From contig JAALGZ010000029.1 of the NCBI GenBank assembly GCA_015227615.1, positions 62,001-126,000 of the forward strand: a DNA stretch of 64,000 nt. The letters run 5' to 3'. This DNA is from Labyrinthula sp. Ha (taxonomy: Eukaryota; Sar; Bigyra; Labyrinthulida; Labyrinthulaceae). The stretch's first letter is position 1. Each line of letters starts with the position of its first letter. Under the pieces are notes generated by a model, which had not been told where the DNA came from, searched no databases, and saw only the letters and a list, made by a program, of their open reading frames with translations. The position numbers were made by a program, and so were the translations under genes. This document shows, in pieces, positions 12,225-24,015 of this stretch.

Positions 12225-12545
12225 ATTGTTTTTTACGTTTCAGTATTGACCAATATATATGATACGGTAATGCACTATTCCTTGATTTTCATGCAATATT
12301 CAGTGTAAAAGCGGGCTCACGGAATATATGCTATACATGTTCCAGATAGCAAATTGGAACACTTTCTACACAAAGTAACTTGGTTAATTCAGAATAGTAT
12401 AATAATATAAATTACATGGGGATTTGATATGAAATGACAAAAATAAGCTTGAAATAGTAGTAGACGTCTTCTTTTACCTTTTTGTTTTGATTCTGTCGTA
12501 TAAGAAGGAAGAAAGGAGAAGGAGGTTATTTGCTCGCTCCTAAAT
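12225..12545. promoter_or_regulatory. Divergent intergenic region
   Basis: These 321 bp separate the glycosyltransferase start (minus strand) from the small spliced gene start (plus strand), so they should hold both promoters. The sequence is AT-rich. No TATA box or other element stands out enough to name. Confidence 0.3.
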
Positions 12546-12843
12546 ATGACTTCTAGGTCTACCGGCAGCAATGTCAGAGATGTAGAGTTTATAGCAGCAA
12601 TTAAATTGAGTCTACTCAACTGTTTTCTCCAGTTGCGACAACGTGTAATACAATTTGTAGGTATCTTGTTTGCATTTTATTCAGTACACAGGACCATCGC
12701 CTTTTGTTATACTTGTAGCAACAAAGTTACGATTTAGTGTATGGGCTGCTACAGCAACAGAGTATAAAGTGTTTTCATCCACAATTGAAGACATACTGAA
12801 GAGACAGAAAACTAACTATATCAATTACTTGACACCGGTGTAG
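12546..12843 (+). CDS. Small spliced gene, unknown 88-residue protein
   Basis: Proposed from sequence: exon 1 12546-12660, a 31-nt GT-AG intron 12661-12691 (GTATCTTG ... ACACAG), exon 2 12692-12843. Removing the intron joins a phase-1 donor to a matching acceptor and reads on to TAG, giving 88 residues. The intron length matches those of the well-supported MPC and MRPL54 genes, and the exons are richer in GC than their surroundings. The product starts MTSRSTGSNVRDVEFIAAIK and has a hydrophobic centre (FVGPSPFVILVAT) and the later segment EYKVFSSTIEDILKR. I do not recognise a family. Without removal of the intron the frame would end at 12737. Real but unidentified, or a chance frame; transcript data would settle it. 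Confidence 0.42.
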
Positions 12844-15448
12844 CGCTTTATGACAACATCTGCAAAGAACATATATTTACCTTTAAAAAAAAAACTTGCA
12901 CAAATTTGTTTTTTTTAATTCTTGGATATTCAATATTATGGAAAACAGTTTCGACACCCCAGATTCTACTTAATAAGGCCGACTTTATTTTACGTGGTCA
13001 CTTGGTCGTGGCTCTGAAACCCTTTTTTCCATGTAAAAAGGCTCGTGAGCTCCCGTCTAGATTTAATGAATCATTCCTATGAATGCATACCTGATGTGCA
13101 AAAACGATTCTTTTTTGAACAACGCGAAGGGTAAATATAGAATGCAAGCCTAAACTGAGATGGAAATACCAAATTATAGGTTCTGTCCTCTTCATAGAAA
13201 CCATCTGCCTTGAATCATGCTAAGCCACAGCGAAGAATCTGCTATGAGTAAAATAGTAGATAATCTCGGTTACGACGTTTCACCACTCTCTATAAAACTT
13301 AAAAAGAATCAAATATATGTTAATAATCTTTTGAAGCGCTTTTCCTAGCAGTGCATCAGCAATAAACGAAACAACAGACTGAATTTTAATAATAATGTTT
13401 TTCTTAAATACCTTCCAGTATTTTTTGTGCTATGCTACAGGGCCAATTATTCGTAAATATGTGTTTCATGCACTGCATTACTTTGTGCAATGCAGTATAG
13501 TTGATGTCCTGAAAAATACCTAACCAAGATAACAACAATGACCAAAACCAAAAAGGCATAACTTAATGAAATCTTCACCTCTGTTGACCGCCTTTTCTCT
13601 ACCCATTCACAATATAGCTGAAACTTGATATATGCTCAATTTAGAAACCATGTATAATCCATGCCACTTGGACCACCAGATCGTATTCTGTGGTTCATTT
13701 TAGCAGATTATGATTTAAGTATTGTTTTTGTAACTGTATTCTCGTAAAAGTGTATTCAATTTCCCATTTACTCACTCTATTTCGTATATATGATATTAAT
13801 TTCGAATTTATCACGCCAATTTTGTGCTTGTTCAACCCTTTCGTAGAAAATACTACTTTCTCAATTCAGAAAGAGTTTCAAAATTTTGAAAACGATTAAC
13901 TTTATTTACATTAAAATCATGGCTGAGGATATAATCTTAGGCCATTTATTGAGTATAACTTATATAAAGTCTAGACTATTATGGTGGTGCTACCCTTTTA
14001 AAGTTTGAGATTATGTTAAATATTTCATATTTGCATTGATGCTTTATATTTTTGTCTACCTACCGGGTTACAGGCTAGCTACTTTCAGATGAATATACCT
14101 TTCATGGTCTCAGTTCCTTCTATGACATCAAACATAGATCGCTCAACACTTTCCACGTAATCCTACAACCGTTAAGAGAATACCAGATTTATCTTTTGAG
14201 ACTTCTCAGCAACCTTGTTGAATAAGTGCAATAAAATAAGAAAGGCCTTTAATTCTTGTCAGGGAAAACCAATTATGAATCTATAGATAATATAGTCGTA
14301 GACTCAATTATATTACTAACATATATATTCAACCTAGGAGGGAAATTATAAAAAATATTCATTGAAATAACAATGACGTTCTGGCTTAATGTCTGATCTA
14401 TAATGATGTATTCTCCAAGGCTGTCATAAACCTACGAGTACGTGTTTACCCATCCAGACAAATCTCACTAATTCATTTCCTGGAGGATATCAACGTGAAG
14501 AAAAAGCAATCCCTTCAAAATCTAATGAGAAACTCTTGTAGATATAAAATTAAAAGATTCAAATATGATCTAACTTTGTTGCTATCCTCAAAATTTCCTT
14601 TTGAATCCTCAAATGTACCATTGCAGCTTCCATTATTTCATCAATTCTTCGTACACCTAAGAAAGCATTACGTTAGCTTTAAGGTACGCTGTAATGAGAA
14701 TAGACATCCTGTTCCCTTGTGAACTAAGGCTATACCAGCTTCAGTCTGCTGGGAAAACAGCTACTTTCCGCGGATTTTGGATTGAGGAGTGAGATCGAAA
14801 CAATAAAATCATAGATAATATTTGAGTTGGATCCAGCAAGTTTCACGACACAACTGATGTACAAAGACATGATTTCCTCAGTCAACCACGAAGATAGATA
14901 AAATTATTTGGTAATGATAAATGTTCCAAGCATAGTACGTGTTTTGTTATTATTGCTTTGCGGTTAGCAACTTTTATATAATGCTTTCTACTAATAAGAT
15001 AATTTCACCGTGACAAATGCAGGAGGTATCATTGTAAATGAAGTGGAGAAAATATTTTTATTACCTTACCTCAAGTTTTCCCATCAAATTAGGTATCTCC
15101 TTTGCACAATAGTGTCTATCCTTTCACATTGCAATTTAAGAAATGAAACAACACATTGTTTTAAATGGAGTAAAGCTTGGTATGACCAGGAACCAAAAAG
15201 AGAAAAAAACTTTTTAGCATGAGCTACATTAGAAGCTAAACTTTAACAGAATATTTAAATTGTACTGCTTCTAATTTCTGCTAATTATTTTATTATCATT
15301 CTTCTGATAAATCTACTTTTTAAACATAACTTAATAAACATTAGCCATCAATAATCCACGTGTCATTAATAATTATTTGGTCTTTTATAATGGGCCATAT
15401 GGCCATATACATTTTATCGGTTAAGTTCAAAAAACGAGGAAGAAGAGA
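12844..15448. other. Mostly AT-rich spacer
   Basis: No firm gene. On the minus strand around 13440-13690 two short open stretches could be joined across a 31-nt GT-AG intron (13611-13641, read from the minus strand), giving a piece with one membrane span (AFLVLVIVVILVRYF). No start is visible, so it is only noted. Short plus-strand ORFs at 14495 and 15010 look like noise. Confidence 0.4.
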
Positions 15449-16176
15449 ATGCAACAAGTAGAGCTAAACTCCCCAGGTAAATTCTATACCATTTTGAACT
15501 AATTAGGCCCAAGTTTTTCCTACACAGGTGATATAGAGGAAACACCTGCTCAAGAAAGTACTTTTTTTGTTGAGTTTTGTTACCCATAGACCAAGAGAGC
15601 TTTGCTGCGGACTCAAGAGTTCAATTACTCGTTGCAACTGCGAAGGAATACTTCAAAAATTCCCCTGTTCAAAATCCATTTAGCGGTGTAAATGATAAAG
15701 GACAGCTTCTGAAGGAGGTGAACAAGGAGTTTTTCAACTGCGCTGATGTCAGGCAATATGGAATCCCAGAAAACAGAGAAGTCATGTTCACGCGAGTTAG
15801 GTCGAATCTATCAAACTTTAGATTAATGTACGGAGTCACTGTCCTATTCTTCTTCTGTTACTTTCTGCTGACATCTCCTTTTCTATTGACATGTTTACTG
15901 CTAACAGTGGCGTTGTGGACCTATCTGTTCCAGTTCAAGAAGCCGGATGAAGTTGTTCAGATAGCAGGATATTCGCTCGGCCAAAAGGAAAAGTACGCAG
16001 TCATGCTGCCATTAACGGGATTCGTTGTGCTCTTCGGTGGTTTGCTAAACTACTTCCTTTACGTAGCATTTACAAGTTCAATAGTCATCTTTGCGCACGG
16101 GGCTCTTAGAAAGGAGATAGAAGTTGATCCACTCTCGGAACTAGCTGATCTTTCAGATGGAGAAAACTTTGTTTAA
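15449..16176 (+). CDS. PRA1-family (prenylated Rab acceptor) protein
   Basis: The main exon (15590-16176) encodes a PRA1 domain: a 'NPFSGVNDKGQ' N-terminal stretch, the family's R..SNL..F...Y pattern (TRVRSNLSNFRLMYG), then two hydrophobic hairpins and an acidic C-terminal tail (DPLSELADLSDGE). PRA1 proteins sit in ER/Golgi membranes and act on prenylated Rab GTPases. The main frame lacks an ATG. A start at 15449 can be spliced in two ways, both keeping frame: exons 15449-15476, 15528-15557 and 15590-16176 (introns of 51 and 32 nt; 214 residues), or a single 113-nt intron 15477-15589 (204 residues). The 32-nt intron fits the local size class. Its stop is 5 bp from that of the convergent MPC-fusion gene. 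Confidence 0.82.
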
Positions 16177-16180
16177 GAAG

Positions 16181-16925
16181 TTAAGACATGAGTTTCCTTC
16201 CTAGATGGTAACTACCTGTAGCAGCCAAAGTGAAATTGACCGCGGCTAAGTTATAGTTCACTGGATTTATAACGAAACTGTACCTCATCCAGATAAATCC
16301 AGTTGCGCACAAAGCGGTTTGCTGCATAGTAGAAACATTTTCCACAGGTCGCTTAAGATCAAGAATATTGCTCAAAGAGAGCATCCATTTCCAACTAGGT
16401 GCCCAGAAATGCACAGTGAAAGGTCCAGCGGGATGATTCAAGAAGTTTGATATTGTATTGACACGACCTGCGAAGAAAGAGGACATTGGCTTTTGCAGCC
16501 TAGGTCCAAACATAGCCAATCCACCTGCTGTCACTGCAGCTGTGGTAAAAGAAATCGGGTTAATGACAGATTTCTTGAACTTTTCATCTTTGGCTTCTAA
16601 TTCTTGCTGGTACTTGTATCCTCGATACAGTTGGGTAAGCTGTGCAGTTTCGTTGAACGCATGACATGAGAATAGAAGGTAATTTCTGGGTTGCACTTTC
16701 CAAGCAAATCCCATAAACAACGCGGAGTACAAGCACATATTGGATGTCATAGGCATAGAAATGACTTCGGGCCCCTTAAAGAGACCGTCATACACAGCAG
16801 CAGCCACCAATCCCCAGTTTGCTACTGGACCCTAGAAGTTTTTTCATTGAAAGTAATTTTACCCAGAAATGTGTAGTTTTCCAGCCTGTAGTAGGATTCT
16901 GCACCGCAGATATCAATTTGTCCAT
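16181..16925 (-). CDS. MPC1-MPC2: MPC1-MPC2 fusion: single-chain mitochondrial pyruvate carrier
   Basis: Two exons, 16925-16863 and 16831-16181, separated by a 31-nt GT-AG intron (16862-16832), give 237 residues. Residues 1-95 are MPC1: [11 protein letters not shown] (19-29; the intron falls exactly between W21 and G22), PEVIS, then a [15 protein letters not shown] block (66-82). Residues about 146-235 are MPC2: [39 protein letters not shown] and [21 protein letters not shown]1 and MPC2 normally form a heterodimer that imports pyruvate across the inner mitochondrial membrane; here both are in one chain. The linker (about 96-145) holds an extra hydrophobic stretch at about 114-130, which could be an added span. 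Each half is close to the length of a free subunit. The start is the ATG opening the exon that restores the MPC1 N-terminus. It is convergent with the PRA1 gene. Confidence 0.92.
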
Positions 16926-19900
16926 GTAATTGCCCTACGACGTTGTTGTTTGATTGTTTTGAAAGCTATTGCGGTGCAACGTGATTTTGGGAACTTTTGC
17001 GAATGATTATCTATTGTCCCATGTAGAGATTCAGTCTGAGAAAATTCTAATTGAGAAATTCAGAACTCTCAGTTTCACTTAAACCAAATTTTGAATTCTT
17101 AAGAAAAAAATATATTTCCCAAACTATTACTTAGAAATTCCTTTAAAAATCTCAAAGATTTCCATAAACTTGTAAAAACCATCTCATTTAGTGTTTCGAA
17201 CGCTGCTAAGGGGCCATGTGAACAATTGTATTAGCAGCCCAGTGTACATCTTAATTTTTTTTCCAGGAATTGAAGACCTTAAGATGCAAGTCAGTACCGA
17301 GAATCAACAATTGGTCCTAGATTAAGTCATATTTTAGCAGTTTTATTTAAATGGTATACCAGAAAACATTAGCAGGTAAGTGAATCTTTGAAGGGGCATG
17401 TGGTTATTTTCTCAACGAGGGTTTCAGAGCCTCAAAATTTTTACTCAAAGGGTTTAGGAGATTGATCAGCTATTCTCAGTGTTGTGGAAAGTGACTCAGA
17501 TCACTGTTGAGATCTCAGAGAAAATTTGGGCTGCACCTCTCGTTCCAGGTAATAGGTTCTAGCTTTGTAAAGAGTGCCTGGGTTCCATGGCTAAGAAAAC
17601 GAAATTCTGATTGTTTTTCGCTAGCAAGTAATAAAATTTTTTAATTTTAAGATTATTCTTCTAATTGCTATAGCATTGAAGTTATGCACGGCTTTATTTA
17701 TGCTCCTACATGTTATTTACACTTAAGAAACATCTTGAAGATTGATCTCTGAATCATTTCTTAATTAAAAGTTTCTTTCTTGTAGTTTGTGCAAAGCATT
17801 ATCTTTATATCTCAGAAATTTTTTGCTTTTATGCAAGAAAAACTACACAGTAAAAACAGATTTCTTAATTTATTCATCGTAAATCTTGATGCATGATTCG
17901 CACTCTAAACTGTTTTCCATACAATAAATGACGTTAGTTTTGGTCTTATAATTTGCAATAAAAAGGCAAGACCAAGTACTTATGAACATTGAATGAGCAT
18001 GTCCTATCAAGTAAAGTAGAATTAATGGCTTCTCTATGAGGTTGTTGCACTGCTTCTTCAAATTATTAGCGGCAAGCTATAAATTAACTTTCTAAGTTGT
18101 TGGCCTGCCCAGTGGTGCAAAGCGAGAAAACCACAAAAACTACTGTAAACTTCCCCCAAAGCAGGTTTGTAATAAAACGCTGAGTCAAAGCATCGTTTTA
18201 AGACAGAATTCTCCTTCTACAGAAAAATTATGTTATGATATTAATCTGTTCATCCGCAATCTGAACGTTCAAGTTGCATCGGCAACTTTGATTGAGCTTC
18301 ACTTACTATACACTGGAGTAATAGGTTGACGACATATCTCAGATACCCGATGATAGGTTCGTTCTATGAGAAAAAATTCTTGCTTTCTTCAATATTATAT
18401 ATTTTCAGTAATTAAACTCAACTCACTTGTTGTGACGCAATACTATTTCATCACTAAAGCCAGTGTCAAATTTTAATGCATCTAATTTATTGCATGCAAC
18501 AACAAATCGAAGAATTGTTTCATATACTTAACTTAGCTGAATAAATTGGTGAGAATGGAGCGCTAGTAATTTATTCACTTCGAATTCAGTCTATAGTTTG
18601 ATACGGCAATATATTTCACGTAGGGCAGAATGTTGAAGAAAATAGCGGATTTAGAATGTTGATTCCACCTTTCAACAGCAGCATTTCAGGTAGCCATGGG
18701 AAAATCTCATTAAATTTATCCATAGCTCTTAGAAACTAAGATTATGGATCTACTTTTCTCGATACTCCCTCGAAGCATTACATGACAGAAAAGTGATGCA
18801 ATGAAAGTAAGTATCCTGTTTTGCTTACATACATAAGTAAACTTAATTCCCTAGCCAATGAATGTGAATCCCACTACGGGGCCGGCTACATAACACTTGA
18901 AACCATAACCATTGTGGTAAACTACCCAAGCTTTAGCAAAGAAAAAAATATATTATCGGCAGTTGCTGCTCATATAGGAAACGCAAATAAGTTAGTGGTT
19001 TTCATGAAGAAGATATGCGTTAACCAGCTAATTCTAACCAAGTCTTATGATAAAGTTAATTAGTCTCTCAACAAACTTATTTCTTAAGCCTATGAATAGC
19101 CAAATGTATCCGAGCCGACTAGCTATATTCCAATTTCTAATTATTTCTAGGTACACTCATATATATTAGTAACACTTTCTCACAGTCATTAATCGTTAAT
19201 CATGACGATAAGGCAAACGCAGAAAAAAGTATTTCCTTGATCAAAGTTGCGGTTATATGCTTTTTCTTGGCCATGGGGTGTTTCCAGGAGAAACAATCGA
19301 AACTAGTTTAAATAAAGGCTACAGAAACAGGATGAAGAATAGGGAAAATGTAACGACTCCGCTAGAAGTCATTGAAGCACTTAGTACCTTGGTTTAAGAA
19401 TATCAAATCAAGACCCTACTGCTACCAGGCGTTATCAGGAAGCTTTACTCGCTCTTACTGGGCTTTTTATAGTTACATTTCTTGTAAACTGATGGAAATG
19501 AAATAAATAATCTGCCGAAATGTTTGATCCTATTGAAGATTGCGGGCTAATAATTAGGATTTCGAACCCAACCATCAAATATATAGTGTCTCCAAAAAGG
19601 GTAGAATCCTCATGTTGCAGAGTTGAGAACTTAAGCTAATTGAAGAGAGAGGAAATTCCTCCTTGAAAGGAAAGTCCTAGTTTGAAAACCCGATGACTTC
19701 TTGGAAATTTGATTGCCCGACCTAGCTAGCTCTTCGAAGTAGTTAGTGTAGTTTACATTAGGTTTCTCTGCGAATAAAAATCTAGTACGAGGAATTAATT
19801 GCATACTGAATGTTTTCAAGTAAAATCACAACATCTATTGCAGTGTAGGACATCTTCCTGCTAGGATTTGATACCTTTGACGGTGGACCAGTTTCATATG

Positions 19901-20499
19901 GCTTGCTAGGTGCGACAAATGTTGGCTGAAGTCAAAAAAAAAGAAATCTTTCCAACGCTATAAATAAAAGTTAAAAAAATATCCTTTCCTTTTCGTTTCG
20001 TTTTCTCCATATATCCCCGGTAATGGTTTATAAGTATCCAAGAGAAGCAATTTACTTTCTCTAACATGTTTCTTTCTTTCACTGAGAACTAAGGCGAATG
20101 TACAAAACACACACGAGCTTCACATAGTGTGAGACAGTGCATCGAAGTTACCAAAGTTCAGAGTTTCCAAAGAGATAGTACCCAAAACCCTAAGTTTACA
20201 GCTAAAGAATGTTTTCTCAAAATATAAAATGAGAAGTTTCTAAGAAAATTCTGACAAAACTGCAACTCAAGTAATTTAGACAAAAGAGTACTTTCAGTTG
20301 TACCATGTTACAGTAGGAGAGCATCTTGTCCGATTTCCCAAAATTCTGGGTAACATTCAACGAACAAATATTGCCGCAAAGATCCGCAATGACGCCCATC
20401 TAGCCGTTAAGAACCCAGGAATTGGTGAGAATGAAAACAGAATAATCACCGCAACGAACCGCATCTTCTGAATATAAACTAAACAAGAAAAAATCAAAA
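16926..20499. other. AT-rich spacer, no supported gene
   Basis: Nothing recognised. Short open frames at 18821-19063 (plus) and 19631-19819 (minus) have slightly raised GC and could be exons or relics, but show no known motif. The promoter of the RND gene should lie in the last few hundred bases; no element can be named. Confidence 0.45.
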
Positions 20500-23430
20500 A
20501 TGAATTCTGTCAAGCATATTTGGTTGAAGAGTGTTTTTGAAAAACCAATGTTGCACTTGACTGCTGTTTGGGGAGTTCTAGGGCTACTGAGTGCAATCAC
20601 ACTTGGGCTTGGATGGATGGAAACAGTTTATTTTACTAACAATGATTGGGCGGATGCAGGGGCTACATCAGTGGAAAATGTTGATGCATACTTGTACGCT
20701 ACGAGAAACAGTGATGGGGGCCTTGCACCTGTCGAGTTGCGGACTGAGGTTATAGGATTTAGTTTGGTTTCATTCGTTTATGAATGGTCAAATCTGGAGA
20801 TTAACGGAAATGAAGATATATTTACACCTGAGAACTTGCAGGCCATTTGTTCTTTGGAAACAAACTACCTTAAGCATCCTGATCTTCCTGACTTGTGTGT
20901 TTTGAAAGCAGGTCTCGACAATGTAACTGGCACTTTGGAAGATTGTGATACTAGTTTCCTGGGTGCTATTTCTCTTATTTTCTATCCTTTGGAAACTTTC
21001 GATTTAGAAAGTGAATCATGTGAAATTTTGTCAGATGAGTTTGTTTTGGCCACAAGAAATGCTTTGCAAGAAAATCCCAAAGGGTTGAGATTCTTTGATC
21101 TGAAGAATCCAGACAATTCAGTCAGGACAAGATCAAGTTTCTTTATGGGTGGACCACTTGAAATTGATGGGAATGTGTATGATTTTCAAGTAAGAGATCC
21201 TGCAGAGGTTGGCGAAGATGATCCCCAATGGCTGCCATACCAGAAGCTTCTTCGTGATGTAAGAGATGATGTAAATAAAGTTGTTACCTTTGACGATTTC
21301 TACTTTCGATCAGGATATTTTCATCCTTTGAAATTTGGTGAGAATAAACAGCTACAAGTACGTTACGACTCTTTTCAATACGATCTGGATGAAGTGAACA
21401 AGATTCTTTTTGCTGATTTAACCCTTGCCGCTGTGACTGGAACTTTTGTATCTGTTTGTATATTTTTGAGGATACGTTCACTTTGGATGACATTCTGCGC
21501 TGTGGGAGCAGTAACCATTGCAGTACCTGTTGGCACTTTTGTTTATCAAGGAATTTTTGCAAATGATTATTTCCCTTCGATGAACCTTACAACTCTTTTT
21601 CTAATTTTGGGTATTGGTTGCGACAACATTTTTGTATTTTTTGATGCATGGAACCAATCTGAAGTTTTGGTCAACACGTTTTCGGCAAGTAACTATATTT
21701 CGGCTTCCTCTCCGGTAAGATCCGCAAAAGATTCTTCGGATGGTTTGTTATTTGAAAGGTTCAAATATACTGTATTTAGGGCTTCTGGAAGTGTTATGAT
21801 TACAATGCTTACAACAGTTAGCGCGTTTCTGAGTCAATTTGCCAGTGCTTTCACTCCATTAAAGGCTTTCGGTTTATATGCCGCAATTGTGGTTTTTCTC
21901 AACTATTTATGGATGTTTCTTGTCTACCCCGCGATGTTGTCCCTTAACCTAAAATGGTATATTCGAAACCGCCCAATCTCCAGTAGTGAAGAGAAGACAA
22001 GCCTAGAACAATCTGCAAAGGATAATAAAAGTAGACACAAAGAGGTAGAAGTAGATAATTGGTTCTCGAGATGCTATGTACCTTTCTTTGAGAAAAGAAT
22101 ATATGCTGGGTTAGCAGTTGCATTCAATCTATCACTTTTTGTAGGCTTTTCTATTTTAACTTCGAGGTTACAGTCCCCAGATGCACCGGTTCAAAACTTT
22201 GCAGAAGGGCACATGTTTCGAGAAATTAAGGCTGATAGCGCAAGTTTATTTGCTGGAGTATCTGAAAATGAGTACATAAGTGTGGGTTTTACGTTTGGTA
22301 TAGAGGGCATCGATAGAGAAGGGTATGATATTTTTGAACCGAATGGGTTTAGAGGAACGCCCACTTTTGATAACGAGTTTGCATTGGCACCTGCTGAAAA
22401 TCAGCTTTTCTTTATGCAAGTATGTCAGCAATTAAGAGAACTTACATGCTTAGACGAGTTCGGAGAACAACTCAAAGCATGCTCCTCTCCAGAAACAGAT
22501 TTAGCTGTGCTCTCTGTAGACTGTGTTTTGGAAGATTTTTATGAATATATGTTGGAAAATAGTGATGGAGCACTAAACACTTTAGAACAGGCAGCCGAGG
22601 CAGTGATGGAGCTTGGTGATTCTGACCCCGAGTCCTTCTACGAAGAATTAGAACTCTTTACCATGGTAGCCGATGTTCGTGAGTTGTTGGGTTTCTTTGA
22701 CTCCCAGTTAAAGTTTGTGACGATTAAGTATACTGCAACTGTTCGCGAAAACATAGCACAGAGTATCCAGGAAGAATATTTCGATCTTATTCTTTCCTTT
22801 GAAGCTGACGTTAAATTCACGGCCCCAGAAGGTCTAAAAAATATTATTCAAAGTAGTCAGTCAATGGCAGGTGTTGATTCAAGTAAAGCCATTGTAGCTG
22901 GAATGACAACTGGTCTAATGATCTCCTTACCTCTTGCTTTTCTTGTACTTGTAATCACGACTGGTAATCTTTTCCTTGCATTGATGTCAATTGGGACAAT
23001 TATTATGATAATATGCACAGTTTTGGGTACAGTTTATATACGTGGATATCCTGTAACAGTTTATGTCGCTATTGTAGTTGTCTTGGCTGTTGGTCTCTCT
23101 GTTGATTTCTGCGTGCATCTTGGAGACATGTATAAAGAAGTGGGAAAAGAAGGAAAGCACAAACGATTTGATAGGTTCAAATCTGCAGCTGCTAGAATGG
23201 GCCCAAGTGTTACTATGGGAGCTCTTACTTCTGCTGGAGCTATTATGTTTTTACTTCCGACCCAAAGTGCTTTCTTTACCAGAATTGGTTTCCTGTTATT
23301 GTTCACCTATAGTTATAGTATCTACTATGCAATGTTTTTCTTCATGCCTTTTCTAAGATTATTTGGACCAGAAGGGGAAACAGGAAATATAGACATGATT
23401 GTTAGAAAACTTATAAATAAGTTTCGTTAG
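20500..23430 (+). CDS. Dispatched/Patched-like RND transmembrane protein with sterol-sensing-type domain
   Basis: 976 residues, intronless. The layout is the duplicated RND fold: an N-terminal span (about 18-40), a large extracytoplasmic domain with paired cysteines (about 45-300), a five-span sterol-sensing-like block (about 305-480) with ILGIGCDNIFVFFDAW at about 369-384, then a hydrophilic cytosolic loop. A second span follows (about 534-556), then a second extracytoplasmic domain (about 560-800) and a second membrane block containing AVGLSVDFCVHLGD at about 862-875. The paired 'GIG.D...FDAW' and 'G.SVDF..H' motifs put acidic residues in the membrane core, as in proton- or sodium-driven RND transporters. 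The FDAW ending is closest to Dispatched, the exporter of lipid-modified Hedgehog in animals. In a protist the substrate is more likely a sterol or lipid. NPC1- or Patched-like function is the alternative. Confidence 0.88.
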   Translation: MNSVKHIWLKSVFEKPMLHLTAVWGVLGLLSAITLGLGWMETVYFTNNDWADAGATSVENVDAYLYATRNSDGGLAPVELRTEVIGFSLVSFVYEWSNLEINGNEDIFTPENLQAICSLETNYLKHPDLPDLCVLKAGLDNVTGTLEDCDTSFLGAISLIFYPLETFDLESESCEILSDEFVLATRNALQENPKGLRFFDLKNPDNSVRTRSSFFMGGPLEIDGNVYDFQVRDPAEVGEDDPQWLPYQKLLRDVRDDVNKVVTFDDFYFRSGYFHPLKFGENKQLQVRYDSFQYDLDEVNKILFADLTLAAVTGTFVSVCIFLRIRSLWMTFCAVGAVTIAVPVGTFVYQGIFANDYFPSMNLTTLFLILGIGCDNIFVFFDAWNQSEVLVNTFSASNYISASSPVRSAKDSSDGLLFERFKYTVFRASGSVMITMLTTVSAFLSQFASAFTPLKAFGLYAAIVVFLNYLWMFLVYPAMLSLNLKWYIRNRPISSSEEKTSLEQSAKDNKSRHKEVEVDNWFSRCYVPFFEKRIYAGLAVAFNLSLFVGFSILTSRLQSPDAPVQNFAEGHMFREIKADSASLFAGVSENEYISVGFTFGIEGIDREGYDIFEPNGFRGTPTFDNEFALAPAENQLFFMQVCQQLRELTCLDEFGEQLKACSSPETDLAVLSVDCVLEDFYEYMLENSDGALNTLEQAAEAVMELGDSDPESFYEELELFTMVADVRELLGFFDSQLKFVTIKYTATVRENIAQSIQEEYFDLILSFEADVKFTAPEGLKNIIQSSQSMAGVDSSKAIVAGMTTGLMISLPLAFLVLVITTGNLFLALMSIGTIIMIICTVLGTVYIRGYPVTVYVAIVVVLAVGLSVDFCVHLGDMYKEVGKEGKHKRFDRFKSAAARMGPSVTMGALTSAGAIMFLLPTQSAFFTRIGFLLLFTYSYSIYYAMFFFMPFLRLFGPEGETGNIDMIVRKLINKFR

Positions 23431-23445
23431 CTTTAGGTATTACTT

Positions 23446-24015
23446 ATGGATTAAACGGAGGACATGCCGTATTGTCTTCTAAGTTTTTATTGATTAAATC
23501 TTGCTTCGAATACTCGGCAGGACCTTTAGGTGAACCAAGCACAACTCTAATATTGCTATTAAGTATATGTTGAATCGTTCTTAGACAAGGAGATAGATAC
23601 CACCATCTTAGTTTTGAAGAAGAGTTGTCATTTTCATGTTCCTCATATTCAAGATATTAAGGCAGAACATGAGTTCTGGATAAGGTACCCCTTTCAATAA
23701 AATGTTTTTCGTATTATATATCAAACTTATTGTACAGTAAATAACACAGAAATATATCATCCATGAATTATTTTATTACCTATACCTAATGCTCAAATTA
23801 ACCTTCTATTCTTTTCTTTTGTTCATTATCTTCTTCCATCCTCTAAAAATGATTTAGATGGAGTCCAGTAAATGAGAACTGGTGGAATGCTTGTCAAGAA
23901 AACTTTTTAATCGCTCTCTTTCATAAAAAGCAGTGTCAAGAATTGTTGTCTCTGAAACGTCTGTTCGCGTTGGGCATTCCTCAGTGTCGTTGGATCTAAC
24001 TATAGAACCTTCCAG
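23446..24015 (-). other. Exon-like open stretches, possible spliced gene of unknown product
   Basis: Two minus-strand stretches read like coding DNA although neither begins with ATG. One (about 23640 down to a TAA near 23446) includes LRWWYLSPCLRTIQHILNSN and IRVVLGSPKGPAEYSKQ and ends PPFNP. The other (about 24015 down to a TAA near 23852) opens after a good acceptor (CTATAG) and includes EECPTRTDVSETTILDTAF and YERERLKSFLDKHS. Between them a short ATG-led acidic piece (MEEDNEQKKRIE) ends at a possible donor. I could not build one splice pattern joining all three in frame, and I do not recognise the product. It may be one gene, two genes, or a decayed gene, convergent with the RND gene. Confidence 0.3.

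Noticed and set aside
13440-13700. Single-span membrane protein joined across a 31-nt intron on the minus strand
   Set aside because: No start codon or 5' exon could be placed, and in AT-rich DNA such joins can arise by chance.
15577-15589. TTG start for the PRA1 gene
   Set aside because: A spliced ATG start at 15449 keeps frame through introns of the local size class and is preferred in a eukaryote.
19540-19640. tRNA gene on the minus strand, from GGGTTCGAAATCC
   Set aside because: The T-stem pairs poorly, and no D-arm or acceptor stem can be formed.
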